Shown: positions 20,801 through 28,500 of the stretch, piece by piece
Position numbering within the stretch: the stretch's first letter is position 1
How the letters are laid out: each line of letters opens with the position of its first letter
From: an uncultured Methanobrevibacter sp.
GTDB lineage: Archaea; Methanobacteriota; Methanobacteria; Methanobacteriales; Methanobacteriaceae
Assembly: GCF_947169325.1 (NCBI RefSeq)
Contig: NZ_CAMVPN010000001.1
Location: forward strand, 80,089 to 144,088
DNA length: 64,000 nucleotides
Direction of reading: 5' to 3'
Notes under the pieces: model-generated
What the model was told of the DNA's origin: nothing
Database searches by the model: none
Seen by the model: only the letters and a program-made list of their open reading frames with translations
Made by a program: the position numbers and the translations under genes

Positions 20801-22016
20801 CATTACATATGGTGAAGATGAAATACTCACAGTCAAACTGCCTACAAAAGCCACAGGTGCAGTAAACATAACAGTCGGCAACAGAACATATGATAATGTT
20901 CCAATCAGAAACGGAATGGTTGAACTTCAGGTAAGCGATCTTGGCGCTGGAAGCTATGATGTCCATGTGGCATATGGTGGAGACGGCAAATTCCTGCCAA
21001 ATTCAACAGACGGCAAATTCGGTGTTGCCCGTGCAACCCCAATTATCACAATCGAGGTTGAAGACATCTGGGTATGGGAAATTGAAGTCCTAAACGTAAC
21101 AGTTAATGCTCCTGGATCTGTATTCGTAACAGTAAACGGAATAACCGTTGAAATTCCACTTGAAAACGGTACAGTAACAACAGATGTATTGGCCGCAGCC
21201 GCCAATGGAGCATACAAAGGAAACGCAACATGGAAAATAATCAACCTGCCTGTCGGAACATATCCTGCATACGCACGCTATCCTGGAAATGAAAACTTCA
21301 CAAGTGCAGAGACCTCTGACGTATTCCATGTAAGAGACCTGATTCAAACAAACGTTGCAGTCAATGTCGATGACATCTATGTAGGCGAGGATGCAGTTGT
21401 CCATGTTATTGTCGGACCTAGAGGAGTATCCGGAAACGTAACAGTCAATGTCGATGGCAAAAACTACACAGTTCCTCTTGAGGACGGTGAAGCTACAGTG
21501 ACAATTTCCGGCCTCATTGCAGGAGATCAAAACGTCACAGTATGGTATAACGGCAATATGTACTATCTTCCAAGCGAAAACGCAACATCATTCAATGTCC
21601 TTAAGATGACTCCTCCGATTGATGTGGATGCATTTGACGTCACTTATGGAAAAGATGGAGTAATCATAGTGACAGTTCCGGATGATGCAACCGGCTATAT
21701 TACTATTGAAATCGAAGGCAAACGTTTCACCTCAAAAATCAAGGACGGTCAGGCAGTATTTGTGATACCTGGCCTTAAAGAAGGAAAACATAACATTAAG
21801 GTGTTCTACTCAGGTGATGACAAGTATCTTCCAACAAATACCACAGGCACAATCAAAGTCACTCCTAAAGGTGACCATAAAAATGAAAGTGAACATGGTC
21901 AGTTCTTCAAAGTTGAAGTGCCGAATACAATGTATGCAACAGGCAATCCTATAGGCATGTTAGTTGTTGTTATCATGTCATTATGTTGCATTTATGCAAG
22001 AAGATTCAGAAGATGA
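5736..22016 (+). CDS. Giant adhesin-like surface protein (~5426 aa): signal peptide, Pmp-type beta-helix, hinge, 23 DUF11 repeats, Ig-like domains, C-terminal anchor
   Basis: ORF 5733..22016 begins TTG ATG. ATG at 5736 is preferred, preceded by GAGGT (5720-5724). Signal peptide MKKQIFLSICLFIVFFSMLSVVSA. Ends TGNPIGMLVVVIMSLCCIYARRFRR*. Confidence 0.95.
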   Translation: MKKQIFLSICLFIVFFSMLSVVSASDLAGNDTISAANDGLNTISVTNDQGEILGNPAGNFKNLDKLINDTANDGTASFEGDYAYSSGDEGLSQGILIDKNITVDGNGFTVNASNAASIFEIGAHSSVVLQNINFVNANGNTYGAIKVDSTSTVEIINCNFINNNATSGAAIYLLDSSSASSTLKITGSNFINNTASFGGAIYLNESASHSSTIENSKFINCTSTVSGGACYISADRVTFKKATFENNTAYQNGGALYWEGHIGVINDSIFRFNRAKGYLNSSATVDYTNPNTGIDEVHYDILGGDGGAIEWKGSEATIENTTFYKNTASYRGGSIFFTNLGDENCENITIKSSNFTENYAGLNGGALDWSKGANNATILKSDFIKNTAGRSAGAIYVSGNNLDIEDTVFNYNKVTGENKYDNRTNVSNYTSIGGNGGAICWMGSFGTVDNVTFLNNTATQRGGAIQFERNQNGTVKNSKFENNSAYSDGGAIDWYHGAVNGQLINTTFKNNNILGDGRGAGVYIEGHDTTIRDSRFYRHDITCDGVVYIQGNKSTIKNTTFEDITTTKNGGAIYVLGDDANISTCSFDTCKAYSGGAIYIAGNNAIINYTNMINNYCTEDGGALYVNGTGVKLYNTRLINNTAGDDGGAVNWRGNDGTIYNITCINNKGISINKPNGETSSSRGGTIAITGSNITLSESSFKSSSVWMESSKKPTKVDGGALFITGNNVNITGTTFDDCNATNGGGAIYIIGNVTDVVGCTFSNTHAVNGGTIYVVGLDADIQHSDFEKTSATEKGGSIFIEGDRVTILNSTISTSNAENGGAVYVAGDDAEINESSFDNCIATKMGGIMFIVGEGTTIASSVLSNSSSSESGGAIYVNGNNAAIVGSDFENIKSNKANGGAIYVAGSFTDIDHSSFFNCTTSQNGGAIYIEDVGTTISYSNFTKCSANTAGAISINGENTTIEHSVLDHNTAKTSAGAIHVLGKNVLLIYNNFTYNSASIEGGALNIGGQNASVYYSWFDNNGGVQNGGAINWLGGHGDDSIVGSRFTNNKCIGGSRGGGAIYWAASTGTITSGGLIKDTVFINNSATAKHGGAINWYHAVDSKFDNCTFINNTASSDGGAIYSGHQNGGGKNLTITNSRFYNNHANKHGGAIANQMSSSVIYNCTFDNNYANHGGGTIVMKEDSGDNSIIDNCRFYNSDVLLGASTWDDGCGGAISIGKTDTNITISNSVFINTTTHERYGGAVSIRGADSSMINVTIINSSALNDNGGAIYWFGQRGTLDNVNITNSSVKSKNNARDISGGAIYWVGSDGSINDLTIINSSSINNFTTGGNKQVSGGAISIAAENTILTNVEIINSSVYSSKGYGRGGSIFWSTANARLENISITNSSTFGYQGGAIHIGGGGASANNINITNSSLIATANFDVAGGAIYWYSDNSNLNNVSISNSTVEYHFPSGSKSVYGGAIYITGSNVKLTNADIDNSSLIADNGAGFGGAIYRVTSTSNDNLINVSINNSYVYGTAGGAISWHAGNANVENISIINSSVKAAINKNAEGGAIYWTAANSNLTNIYISNSSANYNYASGSNGVHGGAIFVNNVNNKLVNVNIDNSSAIADNGIGNGGAIYWSGSNGKLYNASINNSYLYANSGGAIYWSGSSGSLNDVSIINSSLESTENKDALGGAIYLSGQYCQLNDLSVCNSSVNYSYANGDKRADGGAVYISNSNAWLTNVTIDNSSAFADNGNAHGGSIYWGGNYGNLLNASISNTLANGQGGAIYWSGGNSPVIRNITIINSSTQVKDSIYTANGGAIYSNNVPDLRDILIINSSATDNKEVKGGAIYWTGTNLYNVTVINSTAKGSGDSSYGGAVYWGSQNNRYIYNSTFINATAGYGGAVYKENGVLLVYNTKFINNTATVDGGAVYAKGAVASFYNSTFKNNSAKEHGGAIYYYNHPNSRSTIKDTYIINNTAFQGSGIYATILRCNLENVVLLDNQAHSNKFINQKIGEEGTGKYISAVFVGYDNLLNGIWDDNPVVKNKYYAFTNVTYWGVNGRTVTGREESPNRNDNETRINITIDIYDNNGKFIKSEVVETDSNGMFRYDFNAADESIASFRFYHLEDRYYTNLSDTLSNRSIVKIFVDNIFDGENATVNLNLTDGAWKRMSGDVTVTFNDTRHTTIVIKVINGTGYCDNVSGLEAGTYNATANFPGDATHSGDTDWCIFRVRPIVDLVISKTLDTQKELLNVSDTVKYTITVKNTGLSKSNDVNVTEKLSEHLSLTKATPTRGEYNEKGGYWYIGTLRGGETVTLTIEAKVISAGLISNKVNVSGSEDETNYTNNNASAKNITALPIVDVKVTKKVNITTSSVNVTDKIKFTITVHNNGPCDASDVYVNETLSSHLKFESATVTPGYGSYNRDTGIWYIGNLANQSTAELIIIAKVISNGTIANAVNVTSHENDTNLTNNKDKIKNITALNIVDLTINKNVNAGSYVNVTDTITYTITVHNNGPSDATGVYVNESLSSHLTLISSQVTPGYGQYDAGKGIWHIGDMKNGSKAVLTIVAKVKSNGTIVNAVSVNSTENDTNKSNNRDSVTITALPIVDLSIVKVSNVTGKANVTDKIKFTITVHNNGPSDATHVNVSEVLSKHLELDTYTITPGYGTYNKTTGVWSIGTMQNQSTAVLTIFAKVKSNGTIANAVTIASYENDTNKSNNNYTIKNITALPIVDLLVTKKVNVTTKTLNLTDKLTFTVTVTNKGPCNATNVNVSDVLDSSLKLLDYTATKGDYDGKVWSGIGTLNVGVTETLTIYAQVEFSGEIDNEAIAYSYENDTNLTNNRANVSTILVTTEVDLAVSKMVDNKGPVNVSDQLTFTIVVRNISPNPASGVYVIEKLDSHLKLISADGDYNVTSGIWYIGNLPGRTSAYLTIVAEVITPGNISNAVHVTGFDNDTNLNNNNASIDNITALPIVDMIVKKTVDVEGGYVNVTDIIVYTITVTNAGPCNATNVNVSEPLSSKLKILSNTTNAGYYDADKKVWYIGNMTNHTTVNLTIRAQVISIGTIDNVVIVNSTENDTNKSNNRDKVTIISLPIVDLNITKKSNLTGNVNVTNRIEFTITVKNNGPWDASNVNVSEVLSSNLKLISNNTNAGYYNKTAGIWHIGNLANQSSAKLTLVVEVTDEGIIDNFVNVTSTENDTNLTNNHDEVILQAFYIVDVRVAKTDNASSRDVEVTEKIKFTITVTNAGPCNATGVYVDEGIDSALTILSNTTTKGNYTNGRWYVGNLSVGETQTLEIFTRVDYSGIINNVVVAHSNENDTNLTNNRANITALNSTAHVDLAISKMVNVSGSINVTDQILFTITVKNNGPCNASGVYVIEKLDSHLREVSHSATNGTYNGTVWNIGYLNSDESAVLTIIAEAISKGIVSNVVVVGGFDDDKNQSNNNASIKNITVLPIVDLEITKTVNTGDKVNVTDAITYTITVKNNGPCEATNVNVSEVISSLLNVTGISTSCGKYNESEDIWHIGTMANQSSAVLYIYATVLKNGTIENVVTVSSYENDTNPDNNRANITIEAFPIVDVSITKTVNVSGDVEVTDIIKFTVTVHNDGPCNATNVYVKEALDPALRIIDINITKGVYKDNYTWVIGNMSVGETQTLELITRVAYSGYIVNDVIVYCNENDTDMSNNYDGIGTITSSANVDLTINKTVNTTGPVNVTDFIEFTITVHNNGPCNASGVYVGEALDSLMEIESVKRIDKGTYDGFTWVIGYLDFNETVTLTIVAKVIAAGNITNVATVSGFDNDTNTSNNNASIDNVTALPIVDLQVTKIAELEGDAVNVNDIIQYTVSVRNNGPCDATDVRITEVLSPHLEMITYLTWMGYYDVNEGVWHIGDLPSGYYVDLIIQAQVISNGTISNVAIAHSNENDTNKSNNRADAKNITARPVVDLEIFKEVNVTEGYVNITDQIRYTVTVSNYGPSNATKVSVSEKLSSGLRFINYTADRGDYDEIAGIWYIGNLNRGSTAVLTIDAKVIGDGIIENNVVVYSYENDTNPYNNHAEVAFESIALVDLSVSKTSNVSGNVNVTDIIEFTITAHNDGPSNATGVYVEEILSSSLKLIKYNATIGDYDGFTWNIGRLNANTTATLTIVAEIIAEGIIDNEAFITGMEFDTNESNNYDNISSLNATAYVDLSITKTTNATEIVSVTDLIEFTVKVSNAGPCNATNVLVSEGLDYHLELVSYNATVGTYDGYTWVIGTLNRGANATLTIVARVISTGNISNTVTVTSSEKDTNESNSHANITNLTAYAFVDVSITKETNATPIVSVTDIIEFTVKVSNAGPCNATNVLVSEGLDYHLSLVSYNATVGTYDGYTWVIGNLESGANATLTIVAEVISTGIISNEVTVTYSENDTNTSNDHANITNLTAYAFVDVSITKETNATPIVSVNDIIEFTIKVSNAGPCNATNVLVSEGLSYYLSMISYNATVGTYDGYTWVIGNLNRNSTATLTIVAKVISEGNITNEVTVTCSENDTNTSNDHANITNITALKITDLQITKSSNVSGYVDMYDIIEFTITVHNIGPCDATGVNVSEVLDSHLKLKSYDATLGDYDGRVWTIGDMESNTYAYLTIIAEVIAYGDISNAVNVTGNEYDNDTSGNHANVTNITALPSVDLKVTKTSNVSGVINVTDRIRFTVTVTNNGPCDATDVNVSEVLNSNLKLINYIATVGSYDGKMWNIGILNDKSSATLTIFAEVISAGIITNDVNVTSNEYDTNKSNNNASIDNITSVSITDLKITKIANATLVNVSDLVEFTIEVVNNGPCDAAGVNVSEVLESNLKLIDYKASAGSYDGKVWNIGKMVNQSKATLKIIAQVIGDGTVSNSANVTYDGIDTNKSNNRASSDNITSLPVVDVKVIKTANVTEAKFNEIISYTIVVENDGPSDATEVIVTEHLSNSVGFVKYGASQGSYDVAANIWYVGRLANGTSATLTLTVQITRIGVVENSVDAASKENDTNLTNNRYVSEDVVVENYYTSLDLNTYDITYGEDEILTVKLPTKATGAVNITVGNRTYDNVPIRNGMVELQVSDLGAGSYDVHVAYGGDGKFLPNSTDGKFGVARATPIITIEVEDIWVWEIEVLNVTVNAPGSVFVTVNGITVEIPLENGTVTTDVLAAAANGAYKGNATWKIINLPVGTYPAYARYPGNENFTSAETSDVFHVRDLIQTNVAVNVDDIYVGEDAVVHVIVGPRGVSGNVTVNVDGKNYTVPLEDGEATVTISGLIAGDQNVTVWYNGNMYYLPSENATSFNVLKMTPPIDVDAFDVTYGKDGVIIVTVPDDATGYITIEIEGKRFTSKIKDGQAVFVIPGLKEGKHNIKVFYSGDDKYLPTNTTGTIKVTPKGDHKNESEHGQFFKVEVPNTMYATGNPIGMLVVVIMSLCCIYARRFRR
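5940..11690 (+). repeat. Gene 2 Pmp/beta-helix repeat region (GGAIY...FxxN)
   Basis: Dozens of GGAIYW/GGAIYI and FxNNTA/INSS motifs, the signature of Chlamydia polymorphic membrane protein-type right-handed beta-helix repeats. Confidence 0.9.
12403..20760 (+). repeat. Gene 2 array of 23 DUF11 repeats
   Basis: 23 occurrences of (x)VDLxITK...VTDxIxFTITVxNxGPCxATxVxVSE...YxxxTWxIGxL...LTIxAxV counted in the translation; spacing ~115-120 aa. Confidence 0.92.
18244..19325 (+). repeat. Three near-identical 360-bp DUF11 units in gene 2
   Basis: Lines 18301, 18661 and 19021 align in register, all with gtttcaaatgc(a/t)ggtccttgcaatgc(c/t)acaaacgt. Confidence 0.92.
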
Positions 22017-22360
22017 TTTCATCTTCAATAATTCTTAAATCCATTCATTTTAGATTCATATTTTTTTCAATTTTTCTAATTTTTTTTTAGGTATAATATT
22101 TCTTTCATTGAACATTGTTTATATTTTTAGGATTCTGTTTTCCATTCATCGTTTACTGGTATACTAGTTTATCTGAATGTGTAATCGGAGCATTTTTAGA
22201 GGGTTTTTGTTTAGTTTCTATATATACAAATTAAATTTTATTTATTATTCAACTCAATTTGTGTAAATATTCAGTTTTATACAGTATCTTTTTGAATTAC
22301 TGTTTAATTTTTATTTCCATTTTTAAATAAATTTTAATATTCAGGCTAAAATTGTGAATA

Positions 22361-22377
22361 GGAAAAGATATATACTT
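22361..22377 (+). promoter_or_regulatory. BRE/TATA-like promoter of gene 3
   Basis: ggaaaagatatatactt, ~78 bp upstream of ATG 22455. Confidence 0.55.
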
Positions 22378-22454
22378 GTTTAATCTAATAATTAAATCAG
22401 TATGCCGATTTTGAAACGATGAAGTCATACTTATAAAAAAATGAGGTTATTATT

Positions 22455-22530
22455 ATGAATAAAAAGCAGATATTTATTGTGCTGTGCTTGTTCATAATAT
22501 CCCTTTCAGCAGTTTCAGCTGTATCAGCAA
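22455..22530 (+). other. Signal peptide, gene 3
   Basis: MNKKQIFIVLCLFIISLSAVSAVSA. Confidence 0.85.
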
Positions 22531-25500
22531 CCAATCATATTGATGAGGTTAATCTCACAGCATCTGCGAATCAGGATATTGTACAAGTTGACAGCACCCA
22601 AGAAGATCTCCTGACCGACACGGCGGGAACATTTATACAATTGAATGAGAAGATTCAGGGTGCAGGCGGAAGCGTTACCTTGGATAAAAATTACACATAC
22701 ACTAGTGGCGACAGCATAGTATCCAATGGAATTTCCATTAATAAGGACATTGTTATTGATGGTGCAGGATACACAATAGACGGTGCAAACCAAGCATCAA
22801 TATTCACTATAAGTGGAAATTCACATGTAGTGCTTAAAAACATTAACTTAGTTAATGCTAAAGGTAGTGATGGTGCTGCAATCAGTTTGACTACTGGTGA
22901 CAATGTAGAGATATTCAATTCAAACTTCATCAACAATTCTGCTTCTAATAATGGTGGTGCAATATACATAGCTACCACTTCCTCAATGACCTCAACTTCA
23001 TCTGTTTCTGAATATAACTTTATAATTGCAGATTCAACATTCACTAGCAATACTGCCGATAATGATGGTGGTGCAGTATATGTCAATGGTGCCAATGTAG
23101 GAATATTCAACACTACATTCATGAGCAATGTTGCCGGTGATGACGGTGGTGCAATTAACTGGATGGGTAGTAATGGTACTATATACAATATTACCTGTAT
23201 TGGTAATAAAGGTATAAGTATCGATAAACCTGATGGTAGTACTTCAAGTACTCGTGGTGGTACTATATGTCTTACCGGTTCAGATGTTACCATATCTAAA
23301 TCCAGTTTCACCTCATGTTCTGCTTGGATGGATGATGGTAAAGATCCATTCAAGGTAGATGGTGGTGCACTATTCATTACTGGAGATAATGTTGACATCA
23401 TCGATACCACATTCAATGATTGTAGTGCAGCTCATAATGGTGGTGCAATATACATTATAGGTGATAATACTATAGTTGATAATTGTACCTTTAGTAATTG
23501 TACTGCTAACAATAATAGTGGTGTAATATATGTCGAAGGTGACTCTGCTATAATTAATAATACCATATTCACAAATAATAAAGCTGCCTTTGATGGTGGT
23601 TGTATATATGTAGAAGGTGATGATGGTAAATTATACAATAGTAAATTTATAAATAATGCTGCTGGTGACGATGGTGGTGCAATATACTGGGAAGGTCAAA
23701 GAGGTATAATTCATAATATTACATGTATCAATAATAAAGGTACAAGTGAGGGTAAATCCAGTAGTCGTGGTGGTACTATATGTCTTACCGGTTCCAATGT
23801 AACAGTAACACAGTCAAGCTTCAGTCATTCCAGTGTCAGCATTGATGAAAGCAGGGATGTCTCCAAGATTGATGGTGGTGCATTATTCGTTACCGGTAAT
23901 AATGTTGATATAATCGATACTAGTTTTGATGATTGTAGTGCTACCCATGGTGGAGGTGCTCTATACATTATCGGTAATGATACCGTCATTACAGGCTGCA
24001 CTATCAATGACTGTAAAGCTATGGGTGGTTCAGCAATTTGCATTGAAGGTCATGATGCTCACATTACCCAATCAAACATTACAAACTCATTAAGTTTTGA
24101 GGCTGGTGGGGTATATGTAAATGGTCCAAATACAGTAATTTCTGCAAACTTCATAAACTGTACCGCAGGTGATGCGAAAAATATAGGAAGCGGTGCAGCA
24201 ATTTATGTAAATGGTGTCAACACCCAAATCACAGGATCAACATTCCTCAACTCAACCGCAAATGGCGGTGACGGTGGTGCCGTTTTCGTTGGAGGATTCA
24301 ACACTCTCATCAAAGACTCAGACTTCAAATTCACAAAAGCGGATGACGGTAAAGGTGGAGCAATCTACATTGCAGGTGACTCCGCAAACGTTTTAGATTC
24401 AACATTCGATGAAGCTCATGCTGAATATGGTGGTGCAATCTACATCGGAGGTTACAGAACAGGTAGAGATGCAAAAGTTCTTGACTGTAACATCACATCA
24501 TCAACATCAGATTGTGATGGTGGAGCAATCTATGTTGCAGGTAACAATGCACTCATTTCAGCTAACATCAACAATGCACATGCATTAGGATTGAATGCAG
24601 GCAACGGTTCAGGTGGTGCAATCTATGTCGGCGGTGATAATTCAAACATCACTGCATCCACTTTCGAAAACTGTAGTGCAGGAATGGATTCATTCGGTGG
24701 AGCAATCTACATTGAAGGAAACGACGCAAATGTTGAAAAATCCACATTCCACAACACCTATGCAACTGAAGGTGAAACCGGTGCCAGCGGTGGAGCAATC
24801 TACATTGCAGGTCATGATGCAGTAGTAAGCGAATCAGATTTCACTGACTGTCATGCACGTGAAGGTGGTGTAATCTCCATTAAAGGAGGATACTCCAAAG
24901 TAAAAGAGTCACAAATGACTGACTGCTATGCATTTGATGACGGTGGAGCAATCTACATTTCAGGTGGAATATTCACAGACATTTCCAATTCAACTTTCGA
25001 AAACTGTGCAGCACTCAGCAATGACGGTGGTGCAATCTACATTGACGGTTACGTCACTTCCATTAAAGACTCACAGTTCACCAACTGTGCAGCATCCTCT
25101 CAAAACGGTGCAGGTGGTGCAATCTACATTGAAGGTGACAACACCACAATAACAAACGCAAAATTCGATTCATGCATCAGTGTTGACGGTGGAGCAATCT
25201 ACATCCAAGGTGATTATGTAGGCATATCCGATTCCGAGTTTAAATCAAACAGCCTCATGGATTACTCAGATGAGGATAATTATGGTGGAGCTATATATGT
25301 AAACGGTGCAAAAGCAGTAATTTCCACATCAACATTTGAAAACCACTCAGCATTTACCGGTGGTGCAATATACATTAACGGTACAGATACCACAATTTCA
25401 GATTCAAGTTTCACAAAATCAGCTGCCGATTACGGTGGTGCAATATTCATACAAGGAGCCAACGCTAAAGTAGTGGCTTCAGACATCAATGATTCATCAT

Positions 25501-28500
25501 CCAAATACGATGGTGGAGCAATTTATGTAAACGGTACAAACGCATTCATATCTGCTGACTTTACAAACTGTAATGCAGGTGATGATGACATTGCAGGAAA
25601 CGGCGGTGCAATATATGTAAGGGGTACCAACGCAGATATCGAAGATTCCACATTCATAAACTGCGCAGCAGTAAATGATGGTGATGGTGGAGCCATTTTC
25701 GTGGCAGGAGTAAATACCACTGTAGAAAAATCCAAATTCAACAATGCAAATGCCCGTGAAGGTGGAGCAATTTACATTGAAGGCGCTTCAGCTACCGTAA
25801 GCGAATCAGAATTCGAAGACACTCACGCTTATGACGGTGGGGCAATCTACATTGAAGGAAACGATACAAAAATAGAAAACGTAGATATCTCATCAAGTTA
25901 CTCAGCCCAAAACGGTGGGGCAATTTACGTGCATGGAGTACGTACAACAGTCAAAGACGCTACTTTCACCGAAACCAATACTGAAAATGACGGTGTAGGT
26001 GGTGCAATCAATATTGTAGGTGAAAACACTACAATCGAAGATTCCAATTTCACCAACAGCAATTCCACAGCGGGTGGAGCAATCTATGTAACCGGTGACA
26101 ATGCAGCAATCAGAAATTCCCACTTCTCAGACATCATATCCGATACCAGCGGTGGGGCAATTTACGTTGCAGGAAGCAACACCAAAATCTCAGATGACAC
26201 ATTCGTTTCATGTCACTCAGAAGGTGCAACCGGTTATTCCGGCGGTGGAGCAATTTATGTTGCAGGTGACGGAACATACATTTCAGGATCAGAATTTGCA
26301 GATTCCACATCAAAAAGATACGGTGGAGCTATTTACGTAGCAGGTAAGAATACCCACATTGCAGATTCCAAATTCACATCCAACCATGCAGACCACTCTG
26401 CAGGTGCAATATACATTTCAAAATATGATGATGTAGTAAACGGCAAACCTGTTGTTGTTGAAGCTCAAAACACCAATATCGAAGATTGTATATTCGACCA
26501 AAACACTGCTGTAATCTCAGGTGGTGCAGTGAGAGTTTCAGGTACAAATACAACAATCAACCGTTCCCAGTTCACAACCAACAAAGTTACTTCAGGCTTT
26601 GGAGGAGATGACAAAGCAATTGGTGGAGCACTATACATTGACGGTATAAACGCTACAGTACAATACTCATCATTTGTTGCTAATACAGCTAACGGTAAAG
26701 GTGGAGCTGTCTACTGGAACGGTGGTCACGGTGGAGACTCAATCATAGGATGTAATTTCACCAAAAACAGAGCAAATACCTATGACAACTCTCTAGGTGG
26801 AGCTGTTTACTGGAGTGCAGGTGGAGCATCAACTCCTGGTGGTCTTGTAAAAGACACAATCTTTGACAGCAACTACGCAGGAAAACACGGTGGAGGTATG
26901 GACTGGTACAGGTCATACAACAGTGTAATGCAAAACTGTACATTCATAAACAACACCGCAGTAAAAGACGGTGGAGGTTTCTACATAGGTGATACTGGTG
27001 GAAAAGGTAGAAATATCACTTTAACTGATTGTAAATTCATCAATAACACTGCAGGTTATGCAGGTGGAGCATTATCCAATCAAATGTCAGATTCACAGTT
27101 CATCAATTCAACTTTCATTGGAAACAAAGCTAAATTCGGTGGATCAGTCATAATGAAAGACGCAGTGACTGTCAACAATAAAATTATAGGATGTACTTTC
27201 ATCAATTCAGTTGCTGAAGACGATCCAAAAGTCGAAATACAAGTAAGAGGTAAAGGTGGAGCAATATTTGCAAGAGACAACAAGATTACAGTTGACAACA
27301 GCACATTCATCAACTGTAGCGCTCTTGAAGGTGGAGCAATCTACTGGAACGGTGGTATGAACTACAAGAATACCGACCCTGCCTCAGCACACAGCACCAA
27401 ATATTTAGGTATCGACGGTGTAGTTTCCAATTCAATATTCACAGACAACAATGCGGTCCGTGGTGGAGCTGTCTACTGGCAAGCTACCAACGGTACAATC
27501 GCAAATTCCACATTCACAGGCAATGATGCAACAGACGGTGGTGCATTATACTGGGAAGGTGGAGTAGAATACATGGACGTTAAATTCAATTATCCAAAAA
27601 CCTTTGTTGTTCATGGTGAAAACGGTATTGTATACAATTCCACATTCACCAGAAACACTGCTCAAAACGGTGGTGCAGCTTATTGGACTGGTACCAACGG
27701 TTTAATATCAGACTCAACATTCACAGAAAACGAAGCTAATATGGGTGGAGCAGTATACTGGAACAACATTACTCAAACCGCAACCTACACTGTACCTAAA
27801 ACCAATGTGCAGTACAACAAGACTGTATCAGCAGGTCAAAACGGATTGATATCCAATTCCAAGTTCACCAGCAACGCAGCTAAAGGCAGTGACGCTTTAG
27901 GTGGAGCATTATACTGGAATTCATCCTCAAGCGAGGTAGCTGATTCAACATTCATGAACAACACTGCAGAATTAGGTGGAGCAATCTACTGGGTTAACGG
28001 TAAAGCAATCGACAATTCAGTATTCAGATACAATAAGGCAGACAACGGTTCAGCAATGTATGTCGATGAATCCGCTCCTAGAATGGACATCATTGATTCA
28101 AAATTCTTCGACAACAGGGCTAAATCAAACCGCTTCGATCCTTTATCATTGAATGTCGATGAAGACAAAAAAATCATTACTTTGGATGCTTACTTCAGAG
28201 GTAACGACAATATCATCAACGCAATATACAATGACGGCGAAAATAACGTATACTTCACTAACGTATACTATTTAGGAGTCAACGGAGTTAAAAATACAGG
28301 CAATGCTGCTGTAGCTCCACAAAAAATCGATGGTATTCCACAGGACCCTGACAAATTATACCAAACTGACTATGAAGTTTACCAAACTGTTGACGTAACC
28401 CTTTACGGAACCAACAATAAGGAAGTCGCAAGAGAAGTGCTGAAAACAGATTCTGAAGGTAAAATCTCACTATATTACGATGATCTCGATGTCGACAAGG

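Noticed and set aside
21090-21530. 146-aa antisense ORF (Cys-rich)
   Set aside because: Shadow of the Ig-like region of gene 2, created by codon bias; no independent evidence.
22691-23416. 241-aa antisense ORF rich in APPS/IAPP repeats
   Set aside because: Antisense translation of GGAIY repeats (ggtggtgcaata read backwards gives YIAPP); the same artefact recurs over every helix region.
24211-26340. Forward +1/+2 frame ORFs rich in VEQSTLQV within gene 3
   Set aside because: Alternate-frame reading of ggtggagcaatctacattgcaggt repeats; no RBS or independent signal.
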